Shown here: piece by piece, positions 8,176 to 17,215 of the stretch | Layout of the letters: every line of letters begins with the position of its first letter | Numbering within the stretch: the stretch's first letter is position 1 | Origin: Streptomyces finlayi | Lineage (GTDB): Bacteria; Actinomycetota; Actinomycetes; Streptomycetales; Streptomycetaceae | Length of the DNA stretch: 64,000 bases | NCBI RefSeq assembly: GCF_014216315.1 | Contig: NZ_CP045702.1 | Location: 1,612,001-1,676,000 of the forward strand | Direction: 5' to 3' | The notes under the pieces: generated by a model | The model's input: the letters and a program-made list of their open reading frames with translations, nothing else | What the model was told of the DNA's origin: nothing | Database searches by the model: none | Made by a program: the position numbers and the translations under genes

Positions 8176-9434
8176 ATGGCGAACGGCGTGTGGCACACCG
8201 GCTATCACCTCAAGATCGAGTTAACGCATGCGGACCTCGGCCACCCAGACCGTCCCGGTCTGTTCGACGAGATCACTCTGCCGATCGAACAGCGCGACCG
8301 TGAGCTGCTGCAGTGTTTGCAGCATCACGGCACCGGCATCTGCCAGGCCGAAGAAGAAGATCGGTCCCCCTGGATGACGATCCGTCGGCGTATAGTCGAC
8401 GGGGTCACAACCCTGGTGGCCGCGCATTTGCCGGTACGCAACAAACCGACAGCCGATGAGAGCGACAAGCACAAGGCTCTCAAGGAGCGGATCGCGCGAG
8501 CCGCGCACCGCCACGGCCTCTCGGCACAGATTGAGGCCCGCAGCACAGACGGCAAGGTACGCAACGATGTCCTGGTGTCGGGTAGTGCAGGGCGCGTCGG
8601 GTGGGAGGCGCAGTACTCGCCGATCACGGCATCGACAGTTCGACGGCGTTCAACTGCCGCCGCGGACCGCGAGATCATGCCCCTGTGGGTAACCAACGAC
8701 GACCGGGCAGCGCTGATCGACCGGGCACCCTGGGTGCGGGTCGATGACTGGCCCTGGCGCGACATCGCTTCCGCACGCACGATGCTCGTGCGCGGCGGAA
8801 TACGGCATCTACAGGACTGGGCCTGCACGCCAGCCGCCCAGAGGCCCTGCCCCCTCAACGGCAGTTCGTGCGGGGGCCTGCACGTTGCCTGGACCCTGCC
8901 GGCGCTATGCCTGCCGCCCAAGCCACACACCCAAGTCGACGCCCTGGTCGCGGCCAGCGCCGAGGGCGACTACGTGCCCATGAAGATCCCTGCCAGCACA
9001 ACCCCCGGGCCTCGACACGGCTATGGGCACCGACAGCCGACCGGGACCGCTGGCGCACCATCATCGGCGAGGACGAACCACTGCCCGACGCCGAACCCCC
9101 GGCGGAAGCAGGTCTGACGTTCACTGAACAGGAGCTCGACTCCACCTGCCGCTACGGCGAGGACACCCGCGTCTTCGACGATCGACGACCGCGCCGTGAT
9201 CACGCTGAGGCATCCGGCCTGCACACCTTCCCCGACGTGCCCCAGCGGATCTTCCGCATCCCCCGACAACCTCAGCGCCTCCATGTCAGCCCCGAGCAGC
9301 GCGCCGAGGCGGCACGGTGCTACGGGTGTCCCATCTGGCATGTCGGCCCATGCGCCGGTTGCGGCGCACCCATTTATCGCTATGGCCCGGGCTCCGCACA
9401 CGCCTGCACCACCTGTCGAAAGCGCGTGCGCTAG
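8176..9434 (+). pseudogene. CoiA-like competence/nuclease family protein, frameshifted
   Basis: From ATG 8176 the frame gives a CoiA-like core: HKALKERIARAAHRHG, RNDVLVSG, VGWEAQYSP and MPLWVTND, i.e. the conserved DVLV...E-x-Q pattern of the restriction-like CoiA fold. The frame ends at 9117 in a low-complexity tail. The correct-looking C-terminus lies in another frame from about 9000 to 9434: WAPTADRDRW, then a Cys-rich zinc-ribbon-like end (CYGCPIWHVGPCAGCG ... CTTCRKRVR). A single frameshift near 9000, next to a run of Cs, explains this. Either the gene is broken or there is a sequencing error. Expected role: processing or protection of DNA. No partner genes are nearby. Confidence 0.6.
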
Positions 9435-9681
9435 GCGGTGGTGTCTCATCAGAGTGTGGTCACCTCGAACCGGGTGTAGCTCTCGCCGAGGGGAAGGTCG
9501 TCGATCAGGTTATGAGGCCGTGGAGCAGTCTCAGCACCAGACGGATCGGTGTTCAAAGGCGGGCGGGTCAAGCCGACAGGCCATCTCTTATGAGCCCACG
9601 TACAGTTGATCGGCCATGCCAGACCGCAAGCGGCTCACAACCGTGCCATATCGGCAGACGAGACGATGGGAGAGTGACCGT

Positions 9682-10731
9682 ATGGGCGGGTCCCCGACAA
9701 AGGCGTGGCTGCAGTTCAGGACCCGAGTGGAAGAACTGGGCGGCGAAGTGCTGGAGGCGCAGTGGCTCGGTAGCCCGGCCAAGCACCGGATTCGCTGCCC
9801 CAAGGGACACGAGACGACAGCGATTCCAAACGCAGTGCAACGGGGCCAGGGTATGTGCCGGCCTTGTTCCGGCAGCGATCCGGCCACAGCTTGGGCAGCG
9901 TTCAAGGCGCGGGTGCAAGAGCTCGGGGGCACTGTCGTCGAGCCGAAATGGCTAGGGAAGGACAAGCGCCACCGGGTGACCTGCGGGAACGGACACCCGT
10001 GCGCACCCCGGCCCGGCTACGTGCGAGCCGGCGGGGGTATCTGTTCAGTGTGCTCCGGCAATGATCCGACAACGGCGTGGGCGGCGTTCAAGGCCCGGGT
10101 GCAAGAACTCGGCGGGACCGTCGTAGAGCCGACATGGCTTGGGAAAGCAACACCGCACCGCGTCATCTGCGCGCAGGAGCATCCGTTCACACCCACGCCA
10201 AACAATATGCGCAGTGGCACTGGCCGATGCCTCAAGTGCGTCGGCCTTGATCCCGACGCATGTTGGGAGTGGTTTAGGAGCCGGGTGCAAGAACTCGGTG
10301 GAACCGTCGACGAACCGCAATGGCTCGGCGATGGAGCGCCGCACCGGCTGTCCTGCCGAGAGGGCCACCAGTGCAAGACCATCCCGAGTGGCGTCAAGCA
10401 GGGGCAGGGCATCTGCCGACGATGCACCGGCAAGGTATGGGACGTGTTCTACGTCGTGCAGGACCTGGGCACGGGATGTGTGAAGTTCGGCATTACCTCT
10501 GGTGACCCGCGCCCCCGGCTGCGGAATCACTCCGCAGCCGGATTCCGGACACAAGTGCGTGTTGTTCCCGACCTTCCCGGTGACTTCGCACCGAATCTGG
10601 AGAACTTCATCCGCCTCACTCTCGCTGACGAGTGTGTGAAGCCGGTGCGAGGACGGGAGTACTTCCCAATTTCTGCCACCCCTTTGATCCTCTCCATCGC
10701 TGAGCAGCAGCTCGGCGAGATCGGCCGCTGA
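9682..10731 (+). CDS. Four zinc-ribbon repeats plus GIY-YIG-like domain
   Basis: 349 residues from ATG 9682, which has GGGAGAG upstream; the frame is open back to ATG 9616. Residues 5-252 are four repeats of about 62 residues, each with RVQELGGTVVEPxWLG then HRxxC..GH and CxxC, suggesting one zinc site per repeat. In repeat 3 the GH reads EH, with His kept. The tail (about 252-349) reads FYVVQDLGTG, VKFGITSGDPRPRLRNH and a late GREYF, which resembles GIY-YIG/T5orf172 nuclease-like domains. The repeats likely bind DNA, as in homing-endonuclease-type proteins. No partner gene is adjacent; an IS481 remnant and an excisionase-like gene follow. Confidence 0.7.
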   Translation: MGGSPTKAWLQFRTRVEELGGEVLEAQWLGSPAKHRIRCPKGHETTAIPNAVQRGQGMCRPCSGSDPATAWAAFKARVQELGGTVVEPKWLGKDKRHRVTCGNGHPCAPRPGYVRAGGGICSVCSGNDPTTAWAAFKARVQELGGTVVEPTWLGKATPHRVICAQEHPFTPTPNNMRSGTGRCLKCVGLDPDACWEWFRSRVQELGGTVDEPQWLGDGAPHRLSCREGHQCKTIPSGVKQGQGICRRCTGKVWDVFYVVQDLGTGCVKFGITSGDPRPRLRNHSAAGFRTQVRVVPDLPGDFAPNLENFIRLTLADECVKPVRGREYFPISATPLILSIAEQQLGEIGR

Positions 10732-10739
10732 GCAAAGCG

Positions 10740-10859
10740 ATGTTCAGGGCTCGGTCTCCGCGCCTCAGCCAGGACGTGGGCGTCCGGACGGCCCGCGAGG
10801 ACTCGTTCGACCAGGATCCTTCTGCCGTGAACGGTCAGCCGGGCATTACGGTGAGACAC
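10740..10859 (-). pseudogene. IS481-family transposase remnant (N-terminus)
   Basis: Reading from GTG 10859 on the minus strand, the product begins SHRNARLTVHGRR followed by LVERVLAGRPDAHVLAEA, which I recognise as the N-terminal helix-turn-helix of IS481-family transposases. Similarity stops after about 35 residues and the DDE catalytic domain is missing. The rest of 10732-11040 holds no other gene that I can support. Confidence 0.65.
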
Positions 10860-11040
10860 GAAGACCTCCAGTGCGGTGCAGTCCTAGACAGCTCCACCAC
10901 AATGGAGGTCTTCGCCTTTGATCAAGACTCCCATGTCAACAACGTTCGTAATCAATACACCTAGCGGCCAGGGCGGTATAAAGGGGCCTGGTTAAGTGCG
11001 TGTTCTAACGTTACGAGGGGCCTCCACGCCGACCCTCCCT

Positions 11041-11259
11041 CTATTCGACACGCTGCGACTTCACCCAACGGTCAACCTCGCTGCGCCGATAACGCACCTT
11101 GGCGGTACGACCACGACCGAATTTGTACCGGGGGAGACCGAGCTGCGTCCCGTATTGGTAGAGCCAGGAAGTCGACACATCCAGATAGACCGCCAGCTCC
11201 TTCACTCCCATGAACTGCGAAGCCGCCGACTCATCCGAACGACTTACTACCTGCGTCAC
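11041..11259 (-). CDS. Excisionase/MerR-type helix-turn-helix protein
   Basis: 72 residues from GTG 11259, preceded by GGAGGA. The core FMGVKELAVYLDVSTSWLYQ is a winged-HTH of the Xis/AlpA type, followed by VRYRRSEVDRWVKSQ, the usual basic end that contacts DNA. Such proteins act in excision of integrative elements or as small regulators. No integrase gene is in this window, so it may be left over from a lost element; an IS481 remnant lies next to it. Confidence 0.7.
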   Translation of the reverse strand: MTQVVSRSDESAASQFMGVKELAVYLDVSTSWLYQYGTQLGLPRYKFGRGRTAKVRYRRSEVDRWVKSQRVE

Positions 11260-11416
11260 GGCTCCTCCAAAACCACCTCGCCCGTCAAGGGGCGAAAAAC
11301 GAACCACCGAGGTCTGACATCCGCGCGATCCCCTGGTTCCTGAGATCAAGGATCGACGGCCACACTCATCCGCAGGACTCCACCAGCGGAGCCGTCCGCG
11401 AACTCCTCAATGGTCG

Positions 11417-11451
11417 CGACGATCGCCGGTTTGGCTAACCGGCGATCGTCG
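11417..11451. terminator. Stem-loop after winged-helix gene
   Basis: A 15-bp perfect inverted repeat (CGACGATCGCCGGTT and its complement) with a 5-nt loop lies 19 bases past the stop of the minus-strand gene at 11470. Confidence 0.65.
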
Positions 11452-11469
11452 TCTATGTTGCGCGCCGCA

Positions 11470-12018
11470 TCACGTACCCGACGTCTGCTCGGTCTCTCCA
11501 TCGGTGAGGGAAAGTAGGTACGAGCGCAAGGCTCTGGGGGTGCTGTCCGACACCACCGCTAGCAGACCGTCGCTCGTAAGCCGGTCGAGATTCACCGTGG
11601 CGCAGCGCTCGGGAATCCCGAGGGCCTGCGCCACGTGTCGGGATGTGGTGCCGGGATGCCGTGCAACGTACGCAAGGACGACACGATCACCGCGGTACCC
11701 TCGTTGCAAGAGGTCTTCACCGAAAAGGCCGGCCGCACAGACACAGACGCAGAGCCCGGTGGACACCGCAAGGTAGTCGCCCGCCGTTTGGCCAACCCAA
11801 GCGTTCAGTCCGCCGAGGGCAAAAAGCGCCGGTGAAGTGAAGCGGGCAGATCGTATTGCGGATTCAGACAGACGGGCCTCCCAAGTAGGGGCCACGCCAG
11901 CCGGGCAACCCGCGCGACGCTTCGTTCCGATCGGTATCGGAAACCTGATCGCAGCCGAGCAGTAGCACCGTCTGACCTGGTGTTTGCGGGACGTTGTACG
12001 TTGACATAGCCCTGGCAC
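11470..12018 (-). CDS. Putative membrane-anchored winged-helix protein
   Basis: The C-terminal 70 residues contain a winged HTH (VLAYVARHPGTTSRHVAQAL, then a second helix and wing in NLDRLTSDGLLAVV), like MarR/IclR-type regulators. Before it lies a hydrophobic stretch (ALFALGGLNAWVG ... GLCVCVCAAGLFG) that could form one or two membrane helices. The first about 45 residues look non-coding, and no start has a convincing ribosome-binding site; an internal GTG near 11895 is possible. A terminator-like hairpin follows the stop. Function unknown. Confidence 0.45.
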   Translation of the reverse strand: MPGLCQRTTSRKHQVRRCYCSAAIRFPIPIGTKRRAGCPAGVAPTWEARLSESAIRSARFTSPALFALGGLNAWVGQTAGDYLAVSTGLCVCVCAAGLFGEDLLQRGYRGDRVVLAYVARHPGTTSRHVAQALGIPERCATVNLDRLTSDGLLAVVSDSTPRALRSYLLSLTDGETEQTSGT

Positions 12019-12059
12019 AGCTATCCAGTCTTTCGGCGCTATTTCCTGTCTGCCGTGGC

Positions 12060-12654
12060 GAATCCGTCCCCGGGGGCCTGCTGAGGTAAGGCTCCCGCAT
12101 GCGCCGCTGCGAGACGGGCGCGGCGCTTCAGCGCCCCATGGGCCAGATCCAGACCGGCGGCGAAGGCACCGTCATATCTCCGCGAACCCGTCCGACACGA
12201 GACGGCGTTGTCCATCGCCGTCCCGGTGTCGGACGCCGGCGCTCCCAGCAGATACCGCGACCCGGCCGCCCAGGTGTACAGCCTGGCTGCGCCGACCCAG
12301 TCTCGGGCGCGAAGAGCGAAGTGGCCCTGCGTTCGACGGCCAGGACGGTGTGCGGATGCCGCTCTCCGAGATCGTTGCGGACCTGAGCAGCCAACCGCTC
12401 CGCGGCCCCCCGGCGCCCCGCCACTGGGCCGCCCGGTCAGCGGCACGCACCAGCACCGGCAGCTCGTGACGATCAGGCATCCCGTCCATCCACCGCGGAT
12501 CGACCGGGTCGGTCGGCCGCCTCAGCGGGTGGCGGTCGACGATCACCGCAGTGCCATCCGGGGCAACCGCACGGGCCTCCACCAGCCCATCGGGCCACGC
12601 CATAAGTCCAGCTCGGGCTCCCGGATCCTGCGGCGATGTATGGGGACTGACCAC
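12060..12654 (-). pseudogene. Decayed gene, helical/TPR-like remnant
   Basis: Three overlapping minus-strand frames together resemble one alpha-helical actinomycete protein. Upstream is GTAVIVDRHPLRRPTDPVD...ELPVLVRAADRAA (about 12440-12600). Then, in a second frame, ERLAAQVRNDLGERHPHTVL (about 12330-12420). Then, in a third, ALRARDWVGAARLYTWAAGSR and TGTAMDNAVS...FAAGLDLAHGAL (about 12100-12330). The breaks imply at least two frameshifts. The family was not identified with confidence; a TPR-type regulator is the best guess. Confidence 0.45.
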
Positions 12655-12713
12655 CCCCCATAGCCCAGCCGAGCTGGACGTGTGCCGAGATCGTTAGCAG
12701 GGGAAGAAAGAGC

Positions 12714-12752
12714 ACGGGAGCTGGCCCCAGTTGCCATGGGGCCAGCTCCCGT
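12714..12752. terminator. Perfect stem-loop ending the DUF397 operon
   Basis: A 16-bp perfect inverted repeat (ACGGGAGCTGGCCCCA and its complement) with a 7-nt loop lies 12 bases beyond the DUF397 stop on the minus strand. Confidence 0.75.
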
Positions 12753-12763
12753 CTGGTTCAAGG

Positions 12764-13024
12764 TCAGGCGAGCAGGTAGTCGAGCTCGCCGGCGCGTGCA
12801 CCGTCAATAAGGGCCGCGACCTCGGCCTTGGTGTACACCAAGGGCTCCTGCGTCGGCCGCTTGGAGTCGCGCCAGACGATGAACTCGCCTGCCCGGCCGA
12901 ACTCAGCGCAGTTGTTGTTCCCGCCGGTGAAGGACGTACGCCTCCATTCGACGGAGGAGAGGTCAAGCTCGGCCGCGATCGGCTTCTCGGAGTGCGCGGA
13001 CTCGGCCGGGGTGGTGCTGCTCAC
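12764..13024 (-). CDS. DUF397 domain protein
   Basis: 86 residues. DUF397 landmarks are WRRTSFTGGNNNCAEF, IVWRDSKRP and the C-terminal LVYTKAEVAALIDGARAGELDYL. These small actinomycete proteins nearly always accompany an XRE/DUF5753 regulator, as here; BldB-type family members act in development and antibiotic control. The GTG start overlaps the TGA of the regulator gene (GTGA), so the two are translationally coupled. Confidence 0.9.
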   Translation of the reverse strand: MSSTTPAESAHSEKPIAAELDLSSVEWRRTSFTGGNNNCAEFGRAGEFIVWRDSKRPTQEPLVYTKAEVAALIDGARAGELDYLLA

Positions 13025-13899
13025 TGATGTAGCTCCTTGATCACTTTCTCGACTCGGTCGAGAGCGGTTGCCAGCGGAATGGCCCGCTGCCAGAGGCTGT
13101 TGAATGCCTCGCAATAGGTTTCCACATGCTCTCGTTTCGAGAAGTACGAAGACTCTGCCAGCCCCTCCACCCAGACCACGCTCGGGTTGGGCACGGGAAA
13201 GTCCATGATCATGAACGGGCCGTACAGACCTGCGTGACACCCGGTCTCCAGCGGTAGAAGCCTCAGCGATACGGTGCTGAATTCGGCTACTTCCAGCAGC
13301 CGCTCCAGTTGCCGCTTCATCAGAGCGGGAGGCCCAACCGGGCGCCTCAGGGCCGCCTCGTCGACGACGGCCTGAAAGACTTTGCCGGCACCGAGCAGCC
13401 GCGCCTGGCGCTCCATTCGGATGGTCACCAGTGTCTTGACCTCACGCGCCGTGAGATCAGGTCGCATGGCCCGGATGACCGCCTCGGCGTACTCCTCGGT
13501 CTGCACCAAGCCGGGAAGGAGGGCGAGTTCGTAGGCCCGAAGGCCCGTGGCTCCGGCCTCGAACTTGAGATAGCCACCGTACTGCGTGGGGTTGAGTAGG
13601 CCGCTATGCCTTCTGTACGGGTCCTCTTCGGCGGAGTCCGCGCGCAGAAGATCGAACATCTTCTCGCGTTCGGAACCCGACACGAGAGTCGCGTAGCAGT
13701 CATCGAGAAGCCTGGTGAGCACTTCCTCGGAGACACCGCGGGTAGCCCGCTCGACACGGCTGAGGTGGCCACGGTCCACGCCAGCGACCGAGGCGACCTC
13801 GACCAGAGTGCGGCCCGATGCGGCTCGCAACTCCTTCAGAAGTTGCGCAAGTTCTCGGCGTGCCACGGATGCGGGCACTGTGCTCTTCGACTGCGCCAT
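13021..13899 (-). CDS. XRE-family regulator with DUF5753 domain
   Basis: 292 residues from ATG 13899; the frame also opens at TTG 13950. An N-terminal HTH (ELRAASGRTLVEVASVAGVD then RGHLSRVERATRGVSEE) is followed by the DUF5753 region (GATGLRAYELALLPGLVQTEEYAEAVI ... ending in a Lys-rich helix). The pair with DUF397 is a classic Streptomyces regulatory module related to AbaA/WhiJ-type systems. A palindrome at 13929-13945 just upstream could be its own operator. It is divergent from the gene at 14159. Confidence 0.9.
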   Translation of the reverse strand: MAQSKSTVPASVARRELAQLLKELRAASGRTLVEVASVAGVDRGHLSRVERATRGVSEEVLTRLLDDCYATLVSGSEREKMFDLLRADSAEEDPYRRHSGLLNPTQYGGYLKFEAGATGLRAYELALLPGLVQTEEYAEAVIRAMRPDLTAREVKTLVTIRMERQARLLGAGKVFQAVVDEAALRRPVGPPALMKRQLERLLEVAEFSTVSLRLLPLETGCHAGLYGPFMIMDFPVPNPSVVWVEGLAESSYFSKREHVETYCEAFNSLWQRAIPLATALDRVEKVIKELHQ

Positions 13900-13928
13900 G
13901 GCCGCCAGTGTGGCGGCTGTCGGCGCGC

Positions 13929-13945
13929 TGAACAAGCTTTGTTCA
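13929..13945. promoter_or_regulatory. Palindromic operator candidate
   Basis: TGAACAA-GCT-TTGTTCA is a perfect 7-bp inverted repeat with a 3-base spacer, 30 bases upstream of the XRE regulator ATG and in the intergenic region shared with the gene at 14159. It may be the autoregulatory site. Confidence 0.4.
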
Positions 13946-14158
13946 GTCAATTTGACCAGTCACATTGCCACCGACCTCGCAGAGCGGCATGCTTAGCGAG
14001 CGTCACAATGCGTGGTACCCCCGTGGCGCCGCGTGGCATATGCGCATGCCCGAGCACTGCGGGAGAGGGGTCCTGGAAGGGTTCCCGTCGTGGAATCAGC
14101 TCACAGTACCCGTTGCAGTAAACCCAGTTGACCCTCACGGACAGGGACGGAGGCCATC

Positions 14159-15676
14159 ATGACCTCACGCACGGCCGCCCCGACCTTGTTTCGCGTTCTG
14201 GCCCAGCAGCGACGGTGGACCACGTGGGAGATCTTCGCGATCCACTTCGACAAGGCTGCAGCTGCCGTCGTCAGGGCCCAGCCGTCAAGGAAGCCCAAAC
14301 CGGTCACTGTTGCACGGCGTACGTTCGACCGCTGGTTCACCGGAACATGGCGCGGGCTCCCCCGCGCCGACACGTGCTACGTGCTCGAGCATCTCTTCGG
14401 CTTTCCGGCAGAGGACCTCTTCCGGCCCGCCCCAGTCGTTCTGCGCCCTGCGGCAACGCCAGCAGGCCCGGAACAAATCAGGGCGGCCCAGAGCATCGAG
14501 ACCCGGTGGGCCACGTCCCGTCTGTCGCTCACCACGGCCGGCGGCAGTGGCTGGGACACTTGGGAGCTCGACGGGCGACGCGTGTTCGACGGGACCTCGC
14601 TGGCAGTCCACCTCCAGGCCGCGAACTCCCTCGACAACGGGGGCCGGCTGCCAGTCACGGAGCCCGACCAGCTCAAGGAGTTCCTCCGCCCTGTGCGGCG
14701 CGGACTCGTCTTAGGCACCCGGACCGCCGACGCAGGACACCAGGTGTTCGTGCTCGACGCTCTAACTGCCCGAAACCAGATCCGAGTCGGTCTCGGGGCC
14801 GAGTTCACTTTAGTCATCCCCGACGCTCATCAGCTCGACGACCTGACCTACGGGATCATCTGGGCCATCGCGAACATCGACGACGCCCTCCTGGCCGACG
14901 ACCAGCTGCTCCACGCCGAGCACGGCGCCCTCAACGCCTACCTCGAACTGCCGCGGACAGCACCAAGCCGCTCTTCGATCCCGGGTCTGACCTCGGTCGG
15001 CGCTGCCTGGATCGGCTCCTACTTCTGCTACCGGCACATCACCCGCCACCTTGCCGATGCCTCGGACCTCCCCGTCTTCTGGACACGCGAGCAGTACGGC
15101 GAGTCCTCCGTGGGGTGGCTTCTCTGGGCCCACAAGCAGCGGTACCTGCGTGAGATCGAAGACCGCTTCGCAACCCGGCCGGGCCGGGAGGTCACCCGTG
15201 CGTTCTGCCTGCCTGAAGCGGCGGTCAAGGACAGCGAGCCGTACGAACTCATTCTCCTGTTCCTGTCCATCGCTCTGATGGAGATGCATCGCGTCAACGT
15301 CCACGTCAGCGACGAGCCAGAAATGACGGCCGTCGACGGGTTCGTGCTCGTTCCCGGCCAGCGCGCCGTCATCGCCAACTGGGTTCGCGCAGAGGGGATC
15401 TGGCAGGCCACCACAACCAATGGCCATGCCGCGATGCGCGACTACGCCGACGCTGCAGGACACGCAGCACACCACAGCGTGGCGCCCGGGACGACCTCCC
15501 CCGAGCGTCTTCAGGCCCTGGCTTCGTACCTCGGGCTCGACTGGGTCTGGACGACGCGCCGCTGCCGCGAGCTGGGCGAGCGGGGCATTGCCGGGATGAT
15601 CCGCCCCCGGAGCCGGCTGATCGCACTCGACGAACTCGAATCGACGCTTCGCTTCGTCGGAGACCTGGCGACCTAG
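14159..15676 (+). CDS. Regulator-like protein, RRTFDRW-type N-terminal domain
   Basis: 505 residues. Residues 1-85 (LFRVLAQQRRWTTWEIFAI ... RRTFDRWFTG ... VLEHLFGFPAEDLF) are shared with the proteins at 17216 and 19103 and look like a DNA-binding domain. The remaining 420 residues differ from the TPR regions of those two and match nothing I recognise. A segment GLTSVGAAWIGSYFCYRHITRH suggests a helical effector domain. Two TTA codons (14711 and 14810) make translation dependent on bldA tRNA if this is Streptomyces. An asparaginase and a PPC-domain gene follow closely, so it may control or work with them. Confidence 0.6.
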   Translation: MTSRTAAPTLFRVLAQQRRWTTWEIFAIHFDKAAAAVVRAQPSRKPKPVTVARRTFDRWFTGTWRGLPRADTCYVLEHLFGFPAEDLFRPAPVVLRPAATPAGPEQIRAAQSIETRWATSRLSLTTAGGSGWDTWELDGRRVFDGTSLAVHLQAANSLDNGGRLPVTEPDQLKEFLRPVRRGLVLGTRTADAGHQVFVLDALTARNQIRVGLGAEFTLVIPDAHQLDDLTYGIIWAIANIDDALLADDQLLHAEHGALNAYLELPRTAPSRSSIPGLTSVGAAWIGSYFCYRHITRHLADASDLPVFWTREQYGESSVGWLLWAHKQRYLREIEDRFATRPGREVTRAFCLPEAAVKDSEPYELILLFLSIALMEMHRVNVHVSDEPEMTAVDGFVLVPGQRAVIANWVRAEGIWQATTTNGHAAMRDYADAAGHAAHHSVAPGTTSPERLQALASYLGLDWVWTTRRCRELGERGIAGMIRPRSRLIALDELESTLRFVGDLAT

Positions 15677-15708
15677 ATCCCCCCTCCCCTCTCGAAAGGC
15701 CCCGCCTC

Positions 15709-16692
15709 GTGTCGCACCGTCCGGAAGTCCACCTCTTCGCCCTCGGTGGCACCATCGCCATGGCTCCCACCGACGGCGAGACGCAGGGCGTGAAGCCCCA
15801 GCTCGGCGCGGCGGACCTCCTGGCCGGGGTTCCAGGGCTTTCCGACCTGGATGTGACCCTCCGCTTCACCGACGTCTCGAAGAAGCCGGGGGCGTCGCTG
15901 TCAGTGGACGACATCGCGGCACTCGCCCAGATGATCGCCCAGCGCGAGCAAAATGGCGCATCGGGATTCGTCGTGACGCAGGGCACCGACACCATCGAGG
16001 AGACGGCGTACCTCCTCGACCTCCTCCATGCAGGCCAGGCGCCCGTGATCGTCACCGGAGCGATGCGACACCCCTCCATCCCCGGCGCGGACGGTCCGGC
16101 GAATCTGCTGGCCGCCGTCCAGACAGCGGCCAGCCGGGCCAGCCGGGGAATGGGGTGCCTCGTCGTGTTCTCGGACCAGATCCACGCGGCCAGGTTCGTA
16201 CGCAAGGAGCACACAACCGCCCCGGGAGCATTCGCGTCACCCCATGCCGGGCCTATCGGGTTCATCGCCGAAGGCGCCCCTCGCCTCCTTCTAACGCCTT
16301 CCCCCCAGCAGCACGTGCCGCTGCCCCTTCTCGGGCCCGCGCGCGTCGTCCTAATCACTGCGGCCCTCGGGGACGACGGCGAACTGCTCCAAGGTCTCGG
16401 CGACCGTTTCGACGGCGTGGTCATCGCTGCGTTCGGCGCAGGACACGTTCCGGAGACCTGGGTCGAACCGTTGGAGAAGATCGCCGAGCAAATACCCGTC
16501 GTCTTCGCGTCGCGTACCGGCGCAGGGAGCACCGCCCGCAACACCTACGGGTTCGCCGGCTCGGAACGCGATCTGCTGCGCCGCGGGCTGATCGCCGCCG
16601 GTGACCTCGACCCTTACAAGGCACGGCTCCTCCTGCTCGCCCACCTTCGCGCCGGCACCGACCGCAACGGAATCACCGCCGCCTTCGCCTGA
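15709..16692 (+). CDS. L-asparaginase family protein
   Basis: 327 residues from GTG 15709. Both threonine motifs are present: ALGGTIAM near residue 13 and VTQGTDTIEET near residue 85, together with GADGPANL. The enzyme deaminates asparagine or related amides to the acid plus ammonia. No signal peptide is visible, so it should be cytoplasmic. It sits between the RRTFDRW regulator genes and before the PPC-domain gene, 32 bases after the preceding stop, suggesting one transcript. A role in amide hydrolysis within a special pathway is possible but unproven. Confidence 0.9.
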   Translation: MSHRPEVHLFALGGTIAMAPTDGETQGVKPQLGAADLLAGVPGLSDLDVTLRFTDVSKKPGASLSVDDIAALAQMIAQREQNGASGFVVTQGTDTIEETAYLLDLLHAGQAPVIVTGAMRHPSIPGADGPANLLAAVQTAASRASRGMGCLVVFSDQIHAARFVRKEHTTAPGAFASPHAGPIGFIAEGAPRLLLTPSPQQHVPLPLLGPARVVLITAALGDDGELLQGLGDRFDGVVIAAFGAGHVPETWVEPLEKIAEQIPVVFASRTGAGSTARNTYGFAGSERDLLRRGLIAAGDLDPYKARLLLLAHLRAGTDRNGITAAFA

Positions 16693-16719
16693 TACCGGCT
16701 TCCGGGAGAAAACGACCTC

Positions 16720-17202
16720 ATGCGTGCCACCCCATTGACCATCGGCCGGACCTTCGGCGTCGCGTTCGACGACGGGGACGACTTCATTCCGCAGCTCGGC
16801 GCGTTCTGTGCCGAGTACGGGATCCGCTCCGCCTACATCCCCATGTTCCTCGGCGGCTTCTACGCCGTGCAGCTCGTCGGCACCTGCGATCCGATCGACG
16901 ACCCCAGCGCGCCTGTCTGGGCTGCCACGGAGTACACGACGCTGGAGGCGCTCGGCAGCGGAACGATCGCCTGGGACGAAGAGGGTGACGCCCTGGCCCC
17001 TCATATCCACGTCGCGGTCGGGCTCAAGGGCCAGGCTGCGGAGGGGAGGACGAGCCATCTCCTCGGAGGTCGTGTGCAGTTCATCTCGGAACTGTTCGTT
17101 GTCGAAGTCGCCGACCCACTCATGACCAGGCCCAAGCTCGGACACCACGAGGTGCCCACCTTGCAGTTCAGCCAGCCCACCGGGCCAGCCGCGAACCAGT
17201 AA
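16720..17202 (+). CDS. PPC (DUF296) domain protein
   Basis: 160 residues. The PPC/DUF296 fold is shown by HIHVAVGLKG near the middle (H-x-H probable metal ligands) and HLLGGRV about 15 residues later. PPC proteins occur alone in bacteria, often as small metal-binding trimers, and fused to AT-hooks in plants. Their biochemical role is not settled. It lies 27 bases after the asparaginase and 13 bases before the TPR-GNAT gene. Confidence 0.75.
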   Translation: MRATPLTIGRTFGVAFDDGDDFIPQLGAFCAEYGIRSAYIPMFLGGFYAVQLVGTCDPIDDPSAPVWAATEYTTLEALGSGTIAWDEEGDALAPHIHVAVGLKGQAAEGRTSHLLGGRVQFISELFVVEVADPLMTRPKLGHHEVPTLQFSQPTGPAANQ

Positions 17203-17215
17203 CGAAGGGCCTGCG

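Noticed and set aside
9435..9615. Intergenic DNA with short open frames
   Set aside because: Minus-strand fragments look vaguely protein-like but I could not match them to any family.
9700..10440. Regular DNA repeats considered as a CRISPR array
   Set aside because: The period is about 186 bp and in frame; the repeats encode four protein domains and have no spacer structure.
15369..16544. 391-codon minus-strand open frame
   Set aside because: Antisense to the asparaginase gene, Arg/Ser-rich, with no motif.
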